DNA of 64,000 bases from Gordonia westfalica (GCF_900105725.1 NZ_FNLM01000034.1:1798001-1862000); one strand, 5' to 3'. Numbered from the stretch's first letter, positions 22,986 to 31,739 are shown. The notes: generated by a model not told the origin, from the letters alone. Made by a program: numbers and translations.

Positions 22986-24376
22986 AGGAACTCCCTGGTC
23001 GTGGTCACTGGATCGGCGGCGGGCGCGGGTCCCGCACCGGTCGGCAGGATCGCGGTCACGCGGATGCCACCCGCCCGTGACCGGCGGATTCGGATCTCAC
23101 CGTCGAGCTCGGCGGCACGCGAGGCCATGTTCGCCAGGCCGCGGTGACGTCCGGCGGCGAGGTCGCCGAGCGACGCGGTTCGCAGGACGCGCCGCAGGTG
23201 TTCGGGGTCGCCGACGCCGTCGTCGTCGACGGACAGGGACACTTGCTCGGGTGCGTAGGTGAGCGTGACCGTGACCTCGGCGGCCCGCGCATGGATCGCG
23301 GCGTTGAACAGTGCCTCGCCCGCGATCCGGAGCAGCGCGTGCTGGACGTCGTCGGTCAGCTCGCGGGTACGGCCGCGGATGCGGACCGCGGTGGTGAGGT
23401 CCGGCGGCATGTGCAGGGAGCACAGTTCGGTGAGGACCTCGCGCACGCTCGGCGACGGCACGCTCGCGGCGTTGTTGAGCGTGTAGATGAACGTCCGCAG
23501 TTGCTCGACCGCCTCCTTCGTCAGCCGGCCGGCCATCTGCAACCGTTCGAGTGCCGCCCCGTCGACGAGGTCGCGACACAGCTCGATCTGCACTCCTGCG
23601 GACAGCACCGACTGGGTCACCGAATCGTGCAGCTCTCGGGCGATCCGCGACCTCTCCTCGTTGAGGACCGTGGCACGCATCGCGGCGGACAGCTCACGTT
23701 GCGTGCGTTCGAGCTCGTCATTTCGTTCGGCCAATTCGGCTGCGTGACGGTGTGTTTCGGAGAAGAGTTCGGCGTTGAGCAGGGCGACGATCGCCTGGCT
23801 GGCCAGGATTCGGAGTACCACGACGTCGGTCGGGTCGACGACGCGATCGGCCGGAGCCCATGCCGACAAGCCGCCGACGACACTGCCGTCGAGTTCGACC
23901 GGGACGTGGACGTGGTCGGTGGACAGGATCGGGCGATGCAACAGGGGCTCGTGGCCGCGCAGGATGTCGTTGAGCCGGTTCAGAACCTCGTCGGGCAGTC
24001 CGTCGGGTGGTGACGCCGTCGCCGATCCCTCGAACGCGTAGAGCCGCCCGCTCCCGGAGCTGATCAGGTGTCGCGGGGCGGATCGCTCCAGACGTCCGTC
24101 GGCGAGCCCGAAGACCACCCACTCCGCGCCCAGGTGGTCACGCGCGGCCTCGACCACCGCGATGACCAGTGCCTCGGTTCCTTCCGCGGTGCGTACCAAC
24201 GCTCGCGAGATCCGTTCGAGGGCGCCGACCACCCGGCTGAGCCGGGCCTCGACCCCGCGATACTGCGCGTAGTGGCTGCCCTTGACGCTGCGAAGTCCGA
24301 CGAGGCTGTCGAGGTCGGACTGGGCGGGTACGTTTTCGGGCTCGGGGTCCGGGCCGGGTCTGGGGACGGCCATCAC
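22982..24376 (-). CDS. mnoS: GAF-domain sensor histidine kinase (MnoS-like)
   Basis: A 464-aa cytosolic kinase with no membrane segments. Residues of about 45-205 form a GAF-type sensor domain, followed by a short coiled coil (AELAERNDELERTQREL). The HisKA_3 dimerisation domain has the phosphorylated His250 in RIARELHDSV. The ATPase domain shows the N box GEALFNAAIHA and G box SVDDDGVGD. The signal is not known; alcohols, aldehydes or mycofactocin redox state are candidates from context. GTG 24376 is immediately followed by an ATG (24373), either of which may start translation; the GTG overlaps the dehydrogenase stop. The 3' end overlaps mnoR by four bases. Confidence 0.87.
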   Translation of the reverse strand: MMAVPRPGPDPEPENVPAQSDLDSLVGLRSVKGSHYAQYRGVEARLSRVVGALERISRALVRTAEGTEALVIAVVEAARDHLGAEWVVFGLADGRLERSAPRHLISSGSGRLYAFEGSATASPPDGLPDEVLNRLNDILRGHEPLLHRPILSTDHVHVPVELDGSVVGGLSAWAPADRVVDPTDVVVLRILASQAIVALLNAELFSETHRHAAELAERNDELERTQRELSAAMRATVLNEERSRIARELHDSVTQSVLSAGVQIELCRDLVDGAALERLQMAGRLTKEAVEQLRTFIYTLNNAASVPSPSVREVLTELCSLHMPPDLTTAVRIRGRTRELTDDVQHALLRIAGEALFNAAIHARAAEVTVTLTYAPEQVSLSVDDDGVGDPEHLRRVLRTASLGDLAAGRHRGLANMASRAAELDGEIRIRRSRAGGIRVTAILPTGAGPAPAADPVTTTREFL

Positions 24377-25548
24377 AGGGCCGCCGCGTACAGCTCACGG
24401 ATCCCGGCCGCCTGGGGACGTCGCGGATTGGTGGTCATGCACGAGTCGGCGAGGGCGTGCGTGGTGAGGCGGTCGAGATCCCCGACGCGAACACCCAACG
24501 GCTCCAACGACTCCGGCATCCCGACTCGTGCACCCAGACCGGCCACCGCGTCGGCCAGACGGTCGGCGACCATGCGCGGATTTCCGTCGGTGGGCAGGCC
24601 GATCGCGTCGGCGAGGTCGACGAATCCGTCGGCGCACACCTCCGCGTTGTAGCGGATGACGTGTGGCAGCAGCACCGCGTTGATCGCACCGTGCGGGGCG
24701 TCGCAGTGCCCGCCGACCGGGTGGCTCATCGCATGGGTCGCACCGAGGATCGCATTGGTGAACGCCATTCCGGCCCGCAGCGACGCCAGCGACATCTCCT
24801 CGGCTGCAACCTTGTCGAGCGGGTCGTCGACGAGCCGCTCCAGGTGCGTCCAGACTCCGCGGATCGATTCCAGCGCCAGCGAATCGGTCATCCGCCCGTG
24901 CGCGATCGAGACATAGGCCTCGACGCAGTGCGTGAGGACGTCCATGCCGACCTGGGCGGTGACCTCGGCCGGCACCGTGGTGAGCAGTTCCGGATCGCTC
25001 ACCGACAGATCCGGCACCAGCGACCGGCCGATGATGGTGACCTTGGTACGGCGCTGGCCGTCGTTGATGATGCAGAACTGGGAGACGTCGGCGCCGCTCC
25101 CCGCGGTCGTGGGCACGGCGACGAGCGGCGGCAACGGGCGGCGGGCGCGATCGATCCCCTCGTACTCGAGGATGTGGCCGCCGTTGGAGGCGAGGACGGC
25201 GACCCCCTTGGCCGCGTCGATGACCGATCCACCGCCGAGTGCGACGAGTCCGTCCGCATCGTGCGCCTTGTAGGCGAGGAAAGCGGCGGTGACCTCGCCG
25301 GCCCGCGGGTTGGGCGACACGTCGAGGAACGAGGCCGCGTCCAGCCCGGCGTCGGCGAGCCCGGACATCAGCTGCGCATACCAGCGTGTGCGCTCCAGAC
25401 CGCGATCGCTCACCACCAGCGGGCGGCGCATCCCGAGGCCCGACGTGGCCTGCGGGACCTCGCCGAACGCACCCGGTCCGAGCACTATCTCGGGGGCGTG
25501 GAACTTGGCGACATGGCCGGGGCGTCGTCGGCCCGTGCCACCCTGCAT
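24373..25548 (-). CDS. Iron-type alcohol dehydrogenase (group III)
   Basis: A 391-aa Fe-ADH-family oxidoreductase, paralogous to the mno product in the same cluster. The nucleotide-binding motif is ALGGGSVIDAAKG. Metal ligands are the Asp of VGMDVLTHCVEAY and the His residues of ATHAMSHPVGGHCDAPHG. The family oxidises alcohols or diols, or reduces aldehydes; the substrate here is unknown. ATG 25548 is chosen because GGAGG (25560-25556) lies seven bases upstream. An extended open frame to 25668 would overlap the VWA gene by 50 bases and has no family-like sequence. The gap of 70 bases after the VWA gene is the largest in this part of the operon, so an internal promoter is possible. Confidence 0.9.
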   Translation of the reverse strand: MQGGTGRRRPGHVAKFHAPEIVLGPGAFGEVPQATSGLGMRRPLVVSDRGLERTRWYAQLMSGLADAGLDAASFLDVSPNPRAGEVTAAFLAYKAHDADGLVALGGGSVIDAAKGVAVLASNGGHILEYEGIDRARRPLPPLVAVPTTAGSGADVSQFCIINDGQRRTKVTIIGRSLVPDLSVSDPELLTTVPAEVTAQVGMDVLTHCVEAYVSIAHGRMTDSLALESIRGVWTHLERLVDDPLDKVAAEEMSLASLRAGMAFTNAILGATHAMSHPVGGHCDAPHGAINAVLLPHVIRYNAEVCADGFVDLADAIGLPTDGNPRMVADRLADAVAGLGARVGMPESLEPLGVRVGDLDRLTTHALADSCMTTNPRRPQAAGIRELYAAAL

Positions 25549-25618
25549 CCGTTGTCCTCCGATCACCGCGGGCCGATGATCTCGTCGTGCGCCACCGGCA
25601 GTTTCGACGCTACTCACC

Positions 25619-26623
25619 TCATCTGAGCGCTGCACCGAGTTCATCACAGCGCGCCAGCATCTCGGCACCGTCCCGAACGCTGACGACGCCGCTGCAGTGT
25701 TCGGCGTAGTCGGCCATCGCGCAGCCCGACTGCGTCCAGTAGCGCGACGGTTCGGGGGTCACCCAGGCGAGACGATGCGCACGCCGGCCGATCTCGGCGA
25801 CGAGGTCGGTACGGGCGTCGAATCCGTTGCTGCGCGCGTCGCCGACGACGAGCACCGAGGTACGCGGCGTGATGAGGTCGCCGAACTCGCCGAGCAGTCC
25901 GGCCCACATCTGTCCGTAGTCGCTGGTCGCGGCCAGGTCGAGGCCGTCGGCGGCGAGCACGGCCGCCAGCGCGGCGTCGGCGGACGCCGCACGAAGAGCC
26001 GTGGTGACGCGCACGGGCCGGTCGACGAAGGCGACGACCTCGCACCGGTCGCCGAACCGGTGCAGGGTCTGCGCCAGCCTCAGGATGAACCCGGTGACGG
26101 GCCGCACGGACAGTGACACGTCGACGAGCACGAGAAGCCGCACCGGGCCCGGGCGGGGACGACGCCGCCACAGTTCCGCCGGCACGCCGTCCGTGGCCAC
26201 CGCGGCGCGCATCGTCGCCCGGATGTCGAGGGTCCCGCGGTCTCCCGTACCGATCACCCGTCGCGGCGCGCCGCGCATGCGCTGGACGAGCCGGTGGCAG
26301 GCACGGTCGATGTCGGCCTGTTCGGTCCGCATCGGCGCGGAGCCGCCCGGTGCGTCGCCGGTGAGCCCGGCCGCCTCGAGGCGTGCGGTGAACGCGTCGA
26401 CGAACGCCGCCAGCGCGCGTTCGAGTTCGGTGCGACGCGCATCGTCGAGGTCGGCGTTCCCGTCCGTGCCGTACGCACTGCGCGGGTCGTAGGCGTCGAG
26501 GGCGGCCAGGATCGCGGCCGCGCCGGACAAGCCCAGGGGTTTGCTCTCCACCCGGGCGGCGGCACCGGTCAGTTCGCCGACCGATGCCGAGTCGGCGGAG
26601 TCGATCTCGACGGTGTAGGTCAC
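25619..26623 (-). CDS. VWA domain protein, C-terminal half of a CoxE-like protein
   Basis: A 334-aa soluble protein. Residues from about 155 on form a von Willebrand A domain with a MIDAS-like motif (LVLVDVSLSVRPVTG: D-x-S-x-S) and the later acidic residue in VLVVGDARSNGF. A linker before it (RRRPRPGPVR) is basic. VWA proteins of this CoxE type work with MoxR AAA+ ATPases to insert metals or remodel enzymes, as in CO dehydrogenase assembly. The N-terminal helical part usual in CoxE is instead encoded by the preceding gene. GTG 26623 overlaps the stop of that gene by four bases. Action on the neighbouring alcohol dehydrogenases is inferred. Confidence 0.82.
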   Translation of the reverse strand: MTYTVEIDSADSASVGELTGAAARVESKPLGLSGAAAILAALDAYDPRSAYGTDGNADLDDARRTELERALAAFVDAFTARLEAAGLTGDAPGGSAPMRTEQADIDRACHRLVQRMRGAPRRVIGTGDRGTLDIRATMRAAVATDGVPAELWRRRPRPGPVRLLVLVDVSLSVRPVTGFILRLAQTLHRFGDRCEVVAFVDRPVRVTTALRAASADAALAAVLAADGLDLAATSDYGQMWAGLLGEFGDLITPRTSVLVVGDARSNGFDARTDLVAEIGRRAHRLAWVTPEPSRYWTQSGCAMADYAEHCSGVVSVRDGAEMLARCDELGAALR

Positions 26624-27159
26624 TCCCCGCTCACCGAGCCGCTGTCCGGGTCGACACCCAGCTGCTCGGCGCCGGCCGAGACGGTGAAGTCGTTCTCCTC
26701 GCGATGTGCGCTCTCCCCGTGCCGCTCGCCGGCGTCGGGATCGGGAGCCATCAGATCGCCGATCTCCTCGGTGTGTTCGTCGGCGCCGATACGCCTGGCC
26801 GCCCCCTCGAAGTCCTCGTCCCAGACGACGTCGTCGGGCAGGTCCGCGGCGGTACCCCGCGGGCGGGGCAGGTCCGGCTCCCGGTCGGGCCCGGAGTCGG
26901 CGTCCAGGAAGAAGACATCGAAGGCATGCTCGAAACCTTCTGTCTCGTAACCGTATTTGACGGAAACGCTGCGCAGGGCGGCCCGCAGCACGGTCAGGTC
27001 ACCGGCTCCGACGATGCTCAGGGTCCGCCGGATCTCGATCACCTCCGCGGGCGACGCCGCCACCCCGGCACCGCGCAGTGCATGTCCGAACAGAACCGCG
27101 AGCAGGTCGAGGATCTCGTGCCTGCGCGCCGTTCCCTTCGGACGCGTGAGCACGGTCAT
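26620..27159 (-). CDS. Small helical protein, N-terminal half of a split CoxE-like/VWA system
   Basis: A 179-aa protein with an acidic second half (PDDVVWDEDFEGAA, APDPDAGERHGESA). Its first 90 residues (LLAVLFGHALRGAGVAASPA, EVIEIRRTLSIV, LRAALRSVSVKY, FEHAFDVFF) resemble the N-terminal helical region that precedes the VWA domain in CoxE-like proteins, but no VWA domain follows in this frame. ATG 27159 overlaps the moxR stop (ATGA) and the 3' end overlaps the VWA gene (GTGA), so all three are tightly coupled. The frame stays open far upstream inside moxR but has no coding character there. I infer that it forms one functional unit with the VWA protein. Confidence 0.72.
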   Translation of the reverse strand: MTVLTRPKGTARRHEILDLLAVLFGHALRGAGVAASPAEVIEIRRTLSIVGAGDLTVLRAALRSVSVKYGYETEGFEHAFDVFFLDADSGPDREPDLPRPRGTAADLPDDVVWDEDFEGAARRIGADEHTEEIGDLMAPDPDAGERHGESAHREENDFTVSAGAEQLGVDPDSGSVSGE

Positions 27160-28247
27160 CGGCCTGCGCGCGCCCCGGCGCTCCGGGCGCGCCCGGCACC
27201 GAACGCCCGTGCCGTGACCGACCCTGACGGCGTCGTGCCGTCGACTCCGACCTCCGCGAGAGCCACTTCGGGAGCTGCCGGCGACAGCGCACGACGGGCG
27301 AGATCGAGGTCGGTGCCGAACTTGACCAGCAGCGAGAGCAACGCGGCGTCGGCGGGGCCGGCTTCTGCACCGGCGTCCGGACGCGGTCCGGTGGTCTTGA
27401 GGTACGACGCCGCTCGAGCGGCGTCGATGACCTCGGCGATCGACGGACTCTTGCGCAGCGGGAGGTCGCGAAGCCGCCGGGCGAGGTCCACGACCTCGCC
27501 GATGACCTCGTCCTCGATGTCGGGCGCGCGCACCGCGACGATGGCGCGCTCGGTCTCCGGATCCGGATAGTCGACCTGGAAGTGCAGGCACCGGCGTTTG
27601 AGGGCCGGGGAGAGTTCACGGGTGTCGTTGGACGTCAGGATCACCCACGGCGACGATCGCGCGGTGAACGTGCCGAGTTCGGGTACCGACACCTGTCGCT
27701 CGGCGAGCACCTCGAGCATGACGGCCTCCATCGCCTCGTCGGTGCGGTCGATCTCGTCGACGAGCAGCACGGTGGGGGTCGTCGAGGTGATCGCGGCGAG
27801 CAGCGGGCGCGCCACCAGGAAGTCCTCGGTGTAGACGCCGACCTCGGCGCGCGCCAGGGCCGACGACGCCGCGGAAAGACTTGTCTCCGCGGACAACTCG
27901 GCACTGATGCGATCCCGCAGCATCTGCACGTGGAGCAACTGGCGCGCGTAGTCCCACTCGTAGAGCGCACGCGAGTCGTCGAGTCCCTCGTAACACTGCA
28001 GACGGATGAGCTCACGCCCCGACGCCGCGGCCAGCGCCTTGGCCAGTTCGGTCTTGCCGACTCCGGCCGGTCCCTCGAGGAGCAGCGGCCGGTCGAGCAG
28101 CGTGGCCAGGTGAACGACGACCGCGAGCTCCGGTCCGATGAGATATCCCTGCTCGCCCAGGGCGGCGGTGAGCTCTTCTGCGGATGCGAAGCGGGCTGTT
28201 TCGTCGGCGTCCGCCACGCGGGTGAGACCGGCGGAGGTGTGCGTCAT
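27156..28247 (-). CDS. MoxR-type AAA+ ATPase
   Basis: A 363-aa AAA+ ATPase. Walker A is GPAGVGKTE (residues 59-67), Walker B LLVDEID (Asp164-Glu165), sensor 1 lies in VILTSNDTRELSPAL, and the arginine finger region is LKRRCLHF. MoxR proteins form hexamers that, with VWA partners, remodel or insert metal into target enzymes; the founding member acts on methanol dehydrogenase. Its place directly after mno and before two CoxE-like genes supports a maturation role for the iron alcohol dehydrogenase, though no experiment is visible here. The C-terminal tail (about 320-363) is Ala/Gly/Arg-rich and probably disordered. ATG 28247 has AAGGAAGG about nine bases upstream. Confidence 0.9.
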   Translation of the reverse strand: MTHTSAGLTRVADADETARFASAEELTAALGEQGYLIGPELAVVVHLATLLDRPLLLEGPAGVGKTELAKALAAASGRELIRLQCYEGLDDSRALYEWDYARQLLHVQMLRDRISAELSAETSLSAASSALARAEVGVYTEDFLVARPLLAAITSTTPTVLLVDEIDRTDEAMEAVMLEVLAERQVSVPELGTFTARSSPWVILTSNDTRELSPALKRRCLHFQVDYPDPETERAIVAVRAPDIEDEVIGEVVDLARRLRDLPLRKSPSIAEVIDAARAASYLKTTGPRPDAGAEAGPADAALLSLLVKFGTDLDLARRALSPAAPEVALAEVGVDGTTPSGSVTARAFGAGRARSAGARAGR

Positions 28248-28288
28248 CGGATCGGGACCTTCCTTCGACAGTGCGGTGTCATGGGTGT

Positions 28289-28335
28289 GCGAACCCGTGC
28301 CCGGCAGGGTTTTCCCCTTCCGGGCACGGGTTCGC
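28289..28335 (-). terminator. 16-bp stem-loop between mno and moxR
   Basis: GCGAACCCGTGCCCGG (28289-28304) pairs perfectly with 28320-28335 around a 15-base loop. It starts six bases after the mno stop. It may be a partial terminator or a 3' stabiliser that makes mno more abundant than the downstream chaperone genes. Confidence 0.65.
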
Positions 28336-28341
28336 GGGCGA

Positions 28342-29613
28342 TCAGTAGCTGCCGGTGAAGGCGTGCGTCACCATCGGGATCAGCGATTCGACGGTGCTCT
28401 CGCGGGGGTTGCCCGGAGTGCACCAGTCGCCCATCATGTGCTCGGCGATGGCCTTGATCTGCTTCTCCGAGGTGTCGATGCCCTCGCCGCGACCCTCGTA
28501 CTTGCCGGTGTTCATCCGGTTCTTGTCGTAGCTGTTGGTCGACAACTGTCCGAAGTTGTCCGGGATGCCGAGGTCCTTCGACAGGCGGATGGCCTCCTCG
28601 ACCGCGGCGTCGGCGGCCTGCACGGTGGTCATCTTCGAGGTGTCGACACCCAGCAGCGCGGCGATCTCGGCGTACCGCTCGAAGCGGGACGGCAGGTTGT
28701 ACTCCCACACGCGCGGCAGCGCGATGGCGTTGTTGAGTCCGTGGTGGCTGTCGTAGAACGCGCTGACCGCGTGGGACAGACTGTGCACCAGTCCGAGGCC
28801 ACCGGAGTTGAACGCCTGGGCCGAGATGTACTGGGCGTACATCATGCCGGTACGGGCGGCGAGGTTGCGCGGGTCGTAGACCGCGGTGCGGAGATGATCG
28901 CGGATGAGCTCGATCGAGTACTTGGCGTTGCCGAGCGACGGGGCGAAGTCCAGGCGCGAGACGTACGGCTCGCTCGCGTGGGCCAGCACGTCGAAGCCGC
29001 AGAAGGCGGTGAAGTGCTCGGGGCACGAGTAGTAGAGCAGCGGGTCGTCCATCGCGAGGTCGACGAGACAGGTGTCGTCGAAGGCCACCCACTTGTGCGG
29101 GTTGTTCATGTCCGAGGTGTCGGTGATGACATAGGCCCAGGAGGTCTCCGAGCCGGTGCCGGCGGTCGTCGAGACCGCGATGTGCTTCGGGTTCTCCTTG
29201 TTCGTGGCCTTGGAGAAGCCCTCGAACTCGTTGATGTTGCGGCCGTCGTGCGCGATCACCATGCGGGCGCCCTTGGCGGCGTCATGGCTCGAGCCACCAC
29301 CGACCGAGATGATGCCGTCGCACTTCTCCGACTGGTACAGCGCCGCGGCGTCCATGACGTTGTAGTCCTTGGGATTGGACTCCACCTGGTCGAAGAGCAC
29401 CACGTCGACGCCCTGGTACTCGATCTTGCCGATCAGTTCCTCGATGATGCCCGAACCGCGGAGGCCCGTCGTCATCAGCAGGGCACGGGTGATGCCGAGC
29501 TCCTTGGCCTCGACACCGAGCATGTCGTGCGCGCCGACGCCCAGCTTCGCCTTCGGGAACGGGTGGAACTCCTTGATCGGGAAGTCCCAGATCTGGTTCA
29601 GCTCAATGGCCAT
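28342..29613 (-). CDS. mno: NDMA-dependent methanol dehydrogenase (MNO/MDO type)
   Basis: Fe-ADH-family enzyme of 423 aa that holds NADPH tightly and passes electrons to an external acceptor (N,N-dimethyl-4-nitrosoaniline in vitro; mycofactocin is the proposed acceptor in cells). The nucleotide-binding motif is ISVGGGSSHDAAKG (GGGSSH at 105-110). Metal ligands are the Asp in FCGFDVLAHASEPY and His residues in LVHSLSHAVSAFYDSHHGLN. The long central stretch (YYSCPEHFTAFCG) and N-terminus (MAIELNQIWDFPIKEF) are those of Amycolatopsis MNO and Rhodococcus ThcE. Codon use is strongly biased to C-ending codons, as for a highly expressed gene. ATG 29613 has AAGGAG nine bases upstream. The 151-bp gap before it holds the candidate operator; moxR and VWA genes follow. 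Confidence 0.93.
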   Translation of the reverse strand: MAIELNQIWDFPIKEFHPFPKAKLGVGAHDMLGVEAKELGITRALLMTTGLRGSGIIEELIGKIEYQGVDVVLFDQVESNPKDYNVMDAAALYQSEKCDGIISVGGGSSHDAAKGARMVIAHDGRNINEFEGFSKATNKENPKHIAVSTTAGTGSETSWAYVITDTSDMNNPHKWVAFDDTCLVDLAMDDPLLYYSCPEHFTAFCGFDVLAHASEPYVSRLDFAPSLGNAKYSIELIRDHLRTAVYDPRNLAARTGMMYAQYISAQAFNSGGLGLVHSLSHAVSAFYDSHHGLNNAIALPRVWEYNLPSRFERYAEIAALLGVDTSKMTTVQAADAAVEEAIRLSKDLGIPDNFGQLSTNSYDKNRMNTGKYEGRGEGIDTSEKQIKAIAEHMMGDWCTPGNPRESTVESLIPMVTHAFTGSY

Positions 29614-29730
29614 GGGGGTGAACTCCTTGTGACGTTTGGGTCTGCCACAACGAGAATGTCGCTCAGATCACAACAGCCACAAGGGGTCCTGACCCTAGGC
29701 GGACAGGGTCGGTCCGATGGGACGGGGGTA

Positions 29731-29754
29731 CCACCTGTCCGATCGGACAGGTGG
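29731..29754. promoter_or_regulatory. 24-bp perfect palindrome upstream of mno (candidate operator)
   Basis: CCACCTGTCCGA and TCGGACAGGTGG are exact reverse complements with no spacer. The site lies about 120 bases before the mno start and 11 bases after the murA stop. A partial copy (GGACAGGGTCGGTCCGAT, 29701-29718) lies next to it toward mno. A dyad of this type suits a NarL-type regulator such as MnoR, but it could also end murA transcription. Confidence 0.55.
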
Positions 29755-29764
29755 GGCACTCGAA

Positions 29765-31021
29765 CTAGTCGGTCACGCGTTCGATCTCGCCGCCGAGGCT
29801 GCGGAGGATCTCGACGAAATGCGGGTATCCGCGGTCGATGTGCTCGACGTCGTGGACCTCGGTGACACCGTCGGCCACCAGACCCGCCAGAACCAGGCCG
29901 GCCCCGGCGCGGATGTCAGAGCACCAGACCGGTGCGCTGGACAGCCGCTCGATACCGCGGATCACCGCGTGGTGGCCGTCGGTGCGGGCGTCGGCACCGA
30001 GGCGCACCATCTCCTCGACGAAGCGGAACCGGGCCTCGAAGACGTTCTCGGTGATGACGGACATGCCGTCGGAGATGGCAGCGAGTCCGATGGCCATCGG
30101 CTGCAGGTCGGTCGGGAATCCCGGGAACGGCAGCGTCGAGACGTTGACCGCGACCGGCCGGCCGTCGTGGCGCACCCGGAAGCCGTCGTCGAATGTGTCG
30201 ACCCGGGCTCCGGCGTCGACGAGCTTGTTGAGAACCAGCTGCAGGTGTTCGGGCTGTACACCGCGCACCGTGACGTCACCGCGCGTCATCGCGGCGGCGA
30301 TGCCCCAGGTCGCACCGACGATGCGGTCCCCCACGACGCGGTGGGTCGTCGGGTGGAGCCGGTCCACCCCGTTCACCGTCAGCGTGGACGTGCCGGCGCC
30401 CTCGATCTGCGCACCCATCTGCTGCAGCATGACGCAGAGGTCGACGATCTCCGGCTCGCGTGCGGCGTTGTCGATCGTCGTCTGTCCCTCGGCGAGGACG
30501 GCGGCCATCAGGATGTTCTCGGTGGCGCCCACCGAGGGGAACTCGAGCGCGATCGGGGCACCGACGAGCGCATCGGCCTCGGCGACCACGCATCCGTGCT
30601 CGATCGAGCTGGTCGCCCCGAGTGCGCGCAGACCCGCCTGATGCATGTCCAGGGGCCGCGACCCGATCGCGTCACCACCAGGCAGCGCCACCACCGCCCG
30701 ATGGCACCTGGCCATCAGCGGCCCGAGAACGCACACCGAGGCGCGGAACTGCCGGACCGCGGCGAAATCCGCGTGGAACTTCGGCTCGGCCGGCGCCGTG
30801 ATCGACACGGTGTCGCCGTCCATCTCCACGACGGCCCCCAGACCGCGCAACACGTCGGCCATCAGCGGGACGTCGGCGATCTCCGGCGAATTGGTCAGTA
30901 CCGTCGTCCCCTCCGCCAGCAAAGCTGCCGCCATCAGCTTCAACACGCTGTTCTTGGCGCCCCCGACAGACACCTCACCAGACAGACGTGCCCCGCCCGA
31001 CACCAGAAACCGATCGCTCAC
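29765..31021 (-). CDS. murA: UDP-N-acetylglucosamine 1-carboxyvinyltransferase MurA (Asp117 form)
   Basis: First committed step of peptidoglycan synthesis: transfer of enolpyruvate from PEP to UDP-GlcNAc in the cytosol. The 418-aa length equals the mycobacterial enzyme. The N-terminal GGAKNSVLK binds substrate. The catalytic loop reads [12 protein letters not shown] with Asp117 in place of the usual Cys; in M. tuberculosis this change gives natural fosfomycin resistance, so the same is expected here. Later blocks [15 protein letters not shown] and [11 protein letters not shown] are typical. GTG 31021 is chosen, with AAGGTGG upstream; a longer open frame has no MurA-like sequence. It is divergent from the adenosyltransferase gene, sharing a 56-bp promoter region. 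Confidence 0.97.
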   Translation of the reverse strand: MSDRFLVSGGARLSGEVSVGGAKNSVLKLMAAALLAEGTTVLTNSPEIADVPLMADVLRGLGAVVEMDGDTVSITAPAEPKFHADFAAVRQFRASVCVLGPLMARCHRAVVALPGGDAIGSRPLDMHQAGLRALGATSSIEHGCVVAEADALVGAPIALEFPSVGATENILMAAVLAEGQTTIDNAAREPEIVDLCVMLQQMGAQIEGAGTSTLTVNGVDRLHPTTHRVVGDRIVGATWGIAAAMTRGDVTVRGVQPEHLQLVLNKLVDAGARVDTFDDGFRVRHDGRPVAVNVSTLPFPGFPTDLQPMAIGLAAISDGMSVITENVFEARFRFVEEMVRLGADARTDGHHAVIRGIERLSSAPVWCSDIRAGAGLVLAGLVADGVTEVHDVEHIDRGYPHFVEILRSLGGEIERVTD

Positions 31022-31065
31022 GCATGCCACCTTATCCGCCGCCGTCCGGCCCTCATCGCACGCAG

Positions 31066-31071
31066 TACATT
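31066..31071 (+). promoter_or_regulatory. Candidate -10 box of the adenosyltransferase gene
   Basis: TACATT ends six bases before the ATG at 31078 with no Shine-Dalgarno sequence, as in leaderless transcripts. Confidence 0.5.
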
Positions 31072-31077
31072 CAACGC

Positions 31078-31692
31078 ATGGCAGTTCACCTGACGAGGAT
31101 CTACACCCGCACCGGCGACGACGGTACGACCGGCCTGAGTGACTTCTCGCGCGTTCGGAAAACCGATCCGCGCGTGGTCGCCTACGCCGACACCGACGAG
31201 GCGAACGCCGCGATCGGCATGGCCCTGGCCCTCGGCGGCGTCGTACCCGAGAAGATCGCCGCGGTGCTGGGCACGGTGCAGAACGATCTGTTCGACGCCG
31301 GAGCCGACCTCTCCACACCCATCGTCGACGACCCCGAGTACCCGCCCCTGCGGATCGCCCAGGAGTACATCGACGCCCTCGAGGGCTGGTGTGACGACTT
31401 CGGCGCGGATCTGCCGCCGCTCGACTCCTTCATCCTCCCCGGCGGTACTCCCCTGGCCGCTCTCCTCCACCAGGCACGGACGGTCACGCGCCGCGCGGAG
31501 CGTTCGGCGTGGGCCGCGGTGGCGGCCTACCCGGACGACACGAGTGTGCTGCCGGCGAAGTACCTCAACCGACTCTCGGACCTGCTGTTCATCCTGTCGC
31601 GGGTGGCCAACCGGGCTCCCGACGGGACTCTGGGCGACGTGAAATGGGTACCGGGCGGCAACCGCGCACGCCCGGAGGCCTCCGAGGACTGA
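31078..31692 (+). CDS. ATP:cob(I)alamin adenosyltransferase, PduO type
   Basis: Makes adenosylcobalamin from cob(I)alamin and ATP, the cofactor of methylmalonyl-CoA mutase. The 204-aa protein has the N-terminal ATP loop [12 protein letters not shown] (residues 9-20), the [20 protein letters not shown] block and the C-terminal [10 protein letters not shown] and [13 protein letters not shown] helices of the PduO family. It belongs to the same branch as the M. tuberculosis enzyme next to murA. ATG 31078 follows a leaderless-type promoter. It stands alone, divergent from murA and convergent with the DUF2550 gene. The epimerase at 10234 acts in the same propionate pathway. Confidence 0.95.
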   Translation: MAVHLTRIYTRTGDDGTTGLSDFSRVRKTDPRVVAYADTDEANAAIGMALALGGVVPEKIAAVLGTVQNDLFDAGADLSTPIVDDPEYPPLRIAQEYIDALEGWCDDFGADLPPLDSFILPGGTPLAALLHQARTVTRRAERSAWAAVAAYPDDTSVLPAKYLNRLSDLLFILSRVANRAPDGTLGDVKWVPGGNRARPEASED

Positions 31693-31739
31693 CAGATCCA
31701 CGAAATCGGGTCCCACCGCATCGGCGGGGCCCCGTGGGG

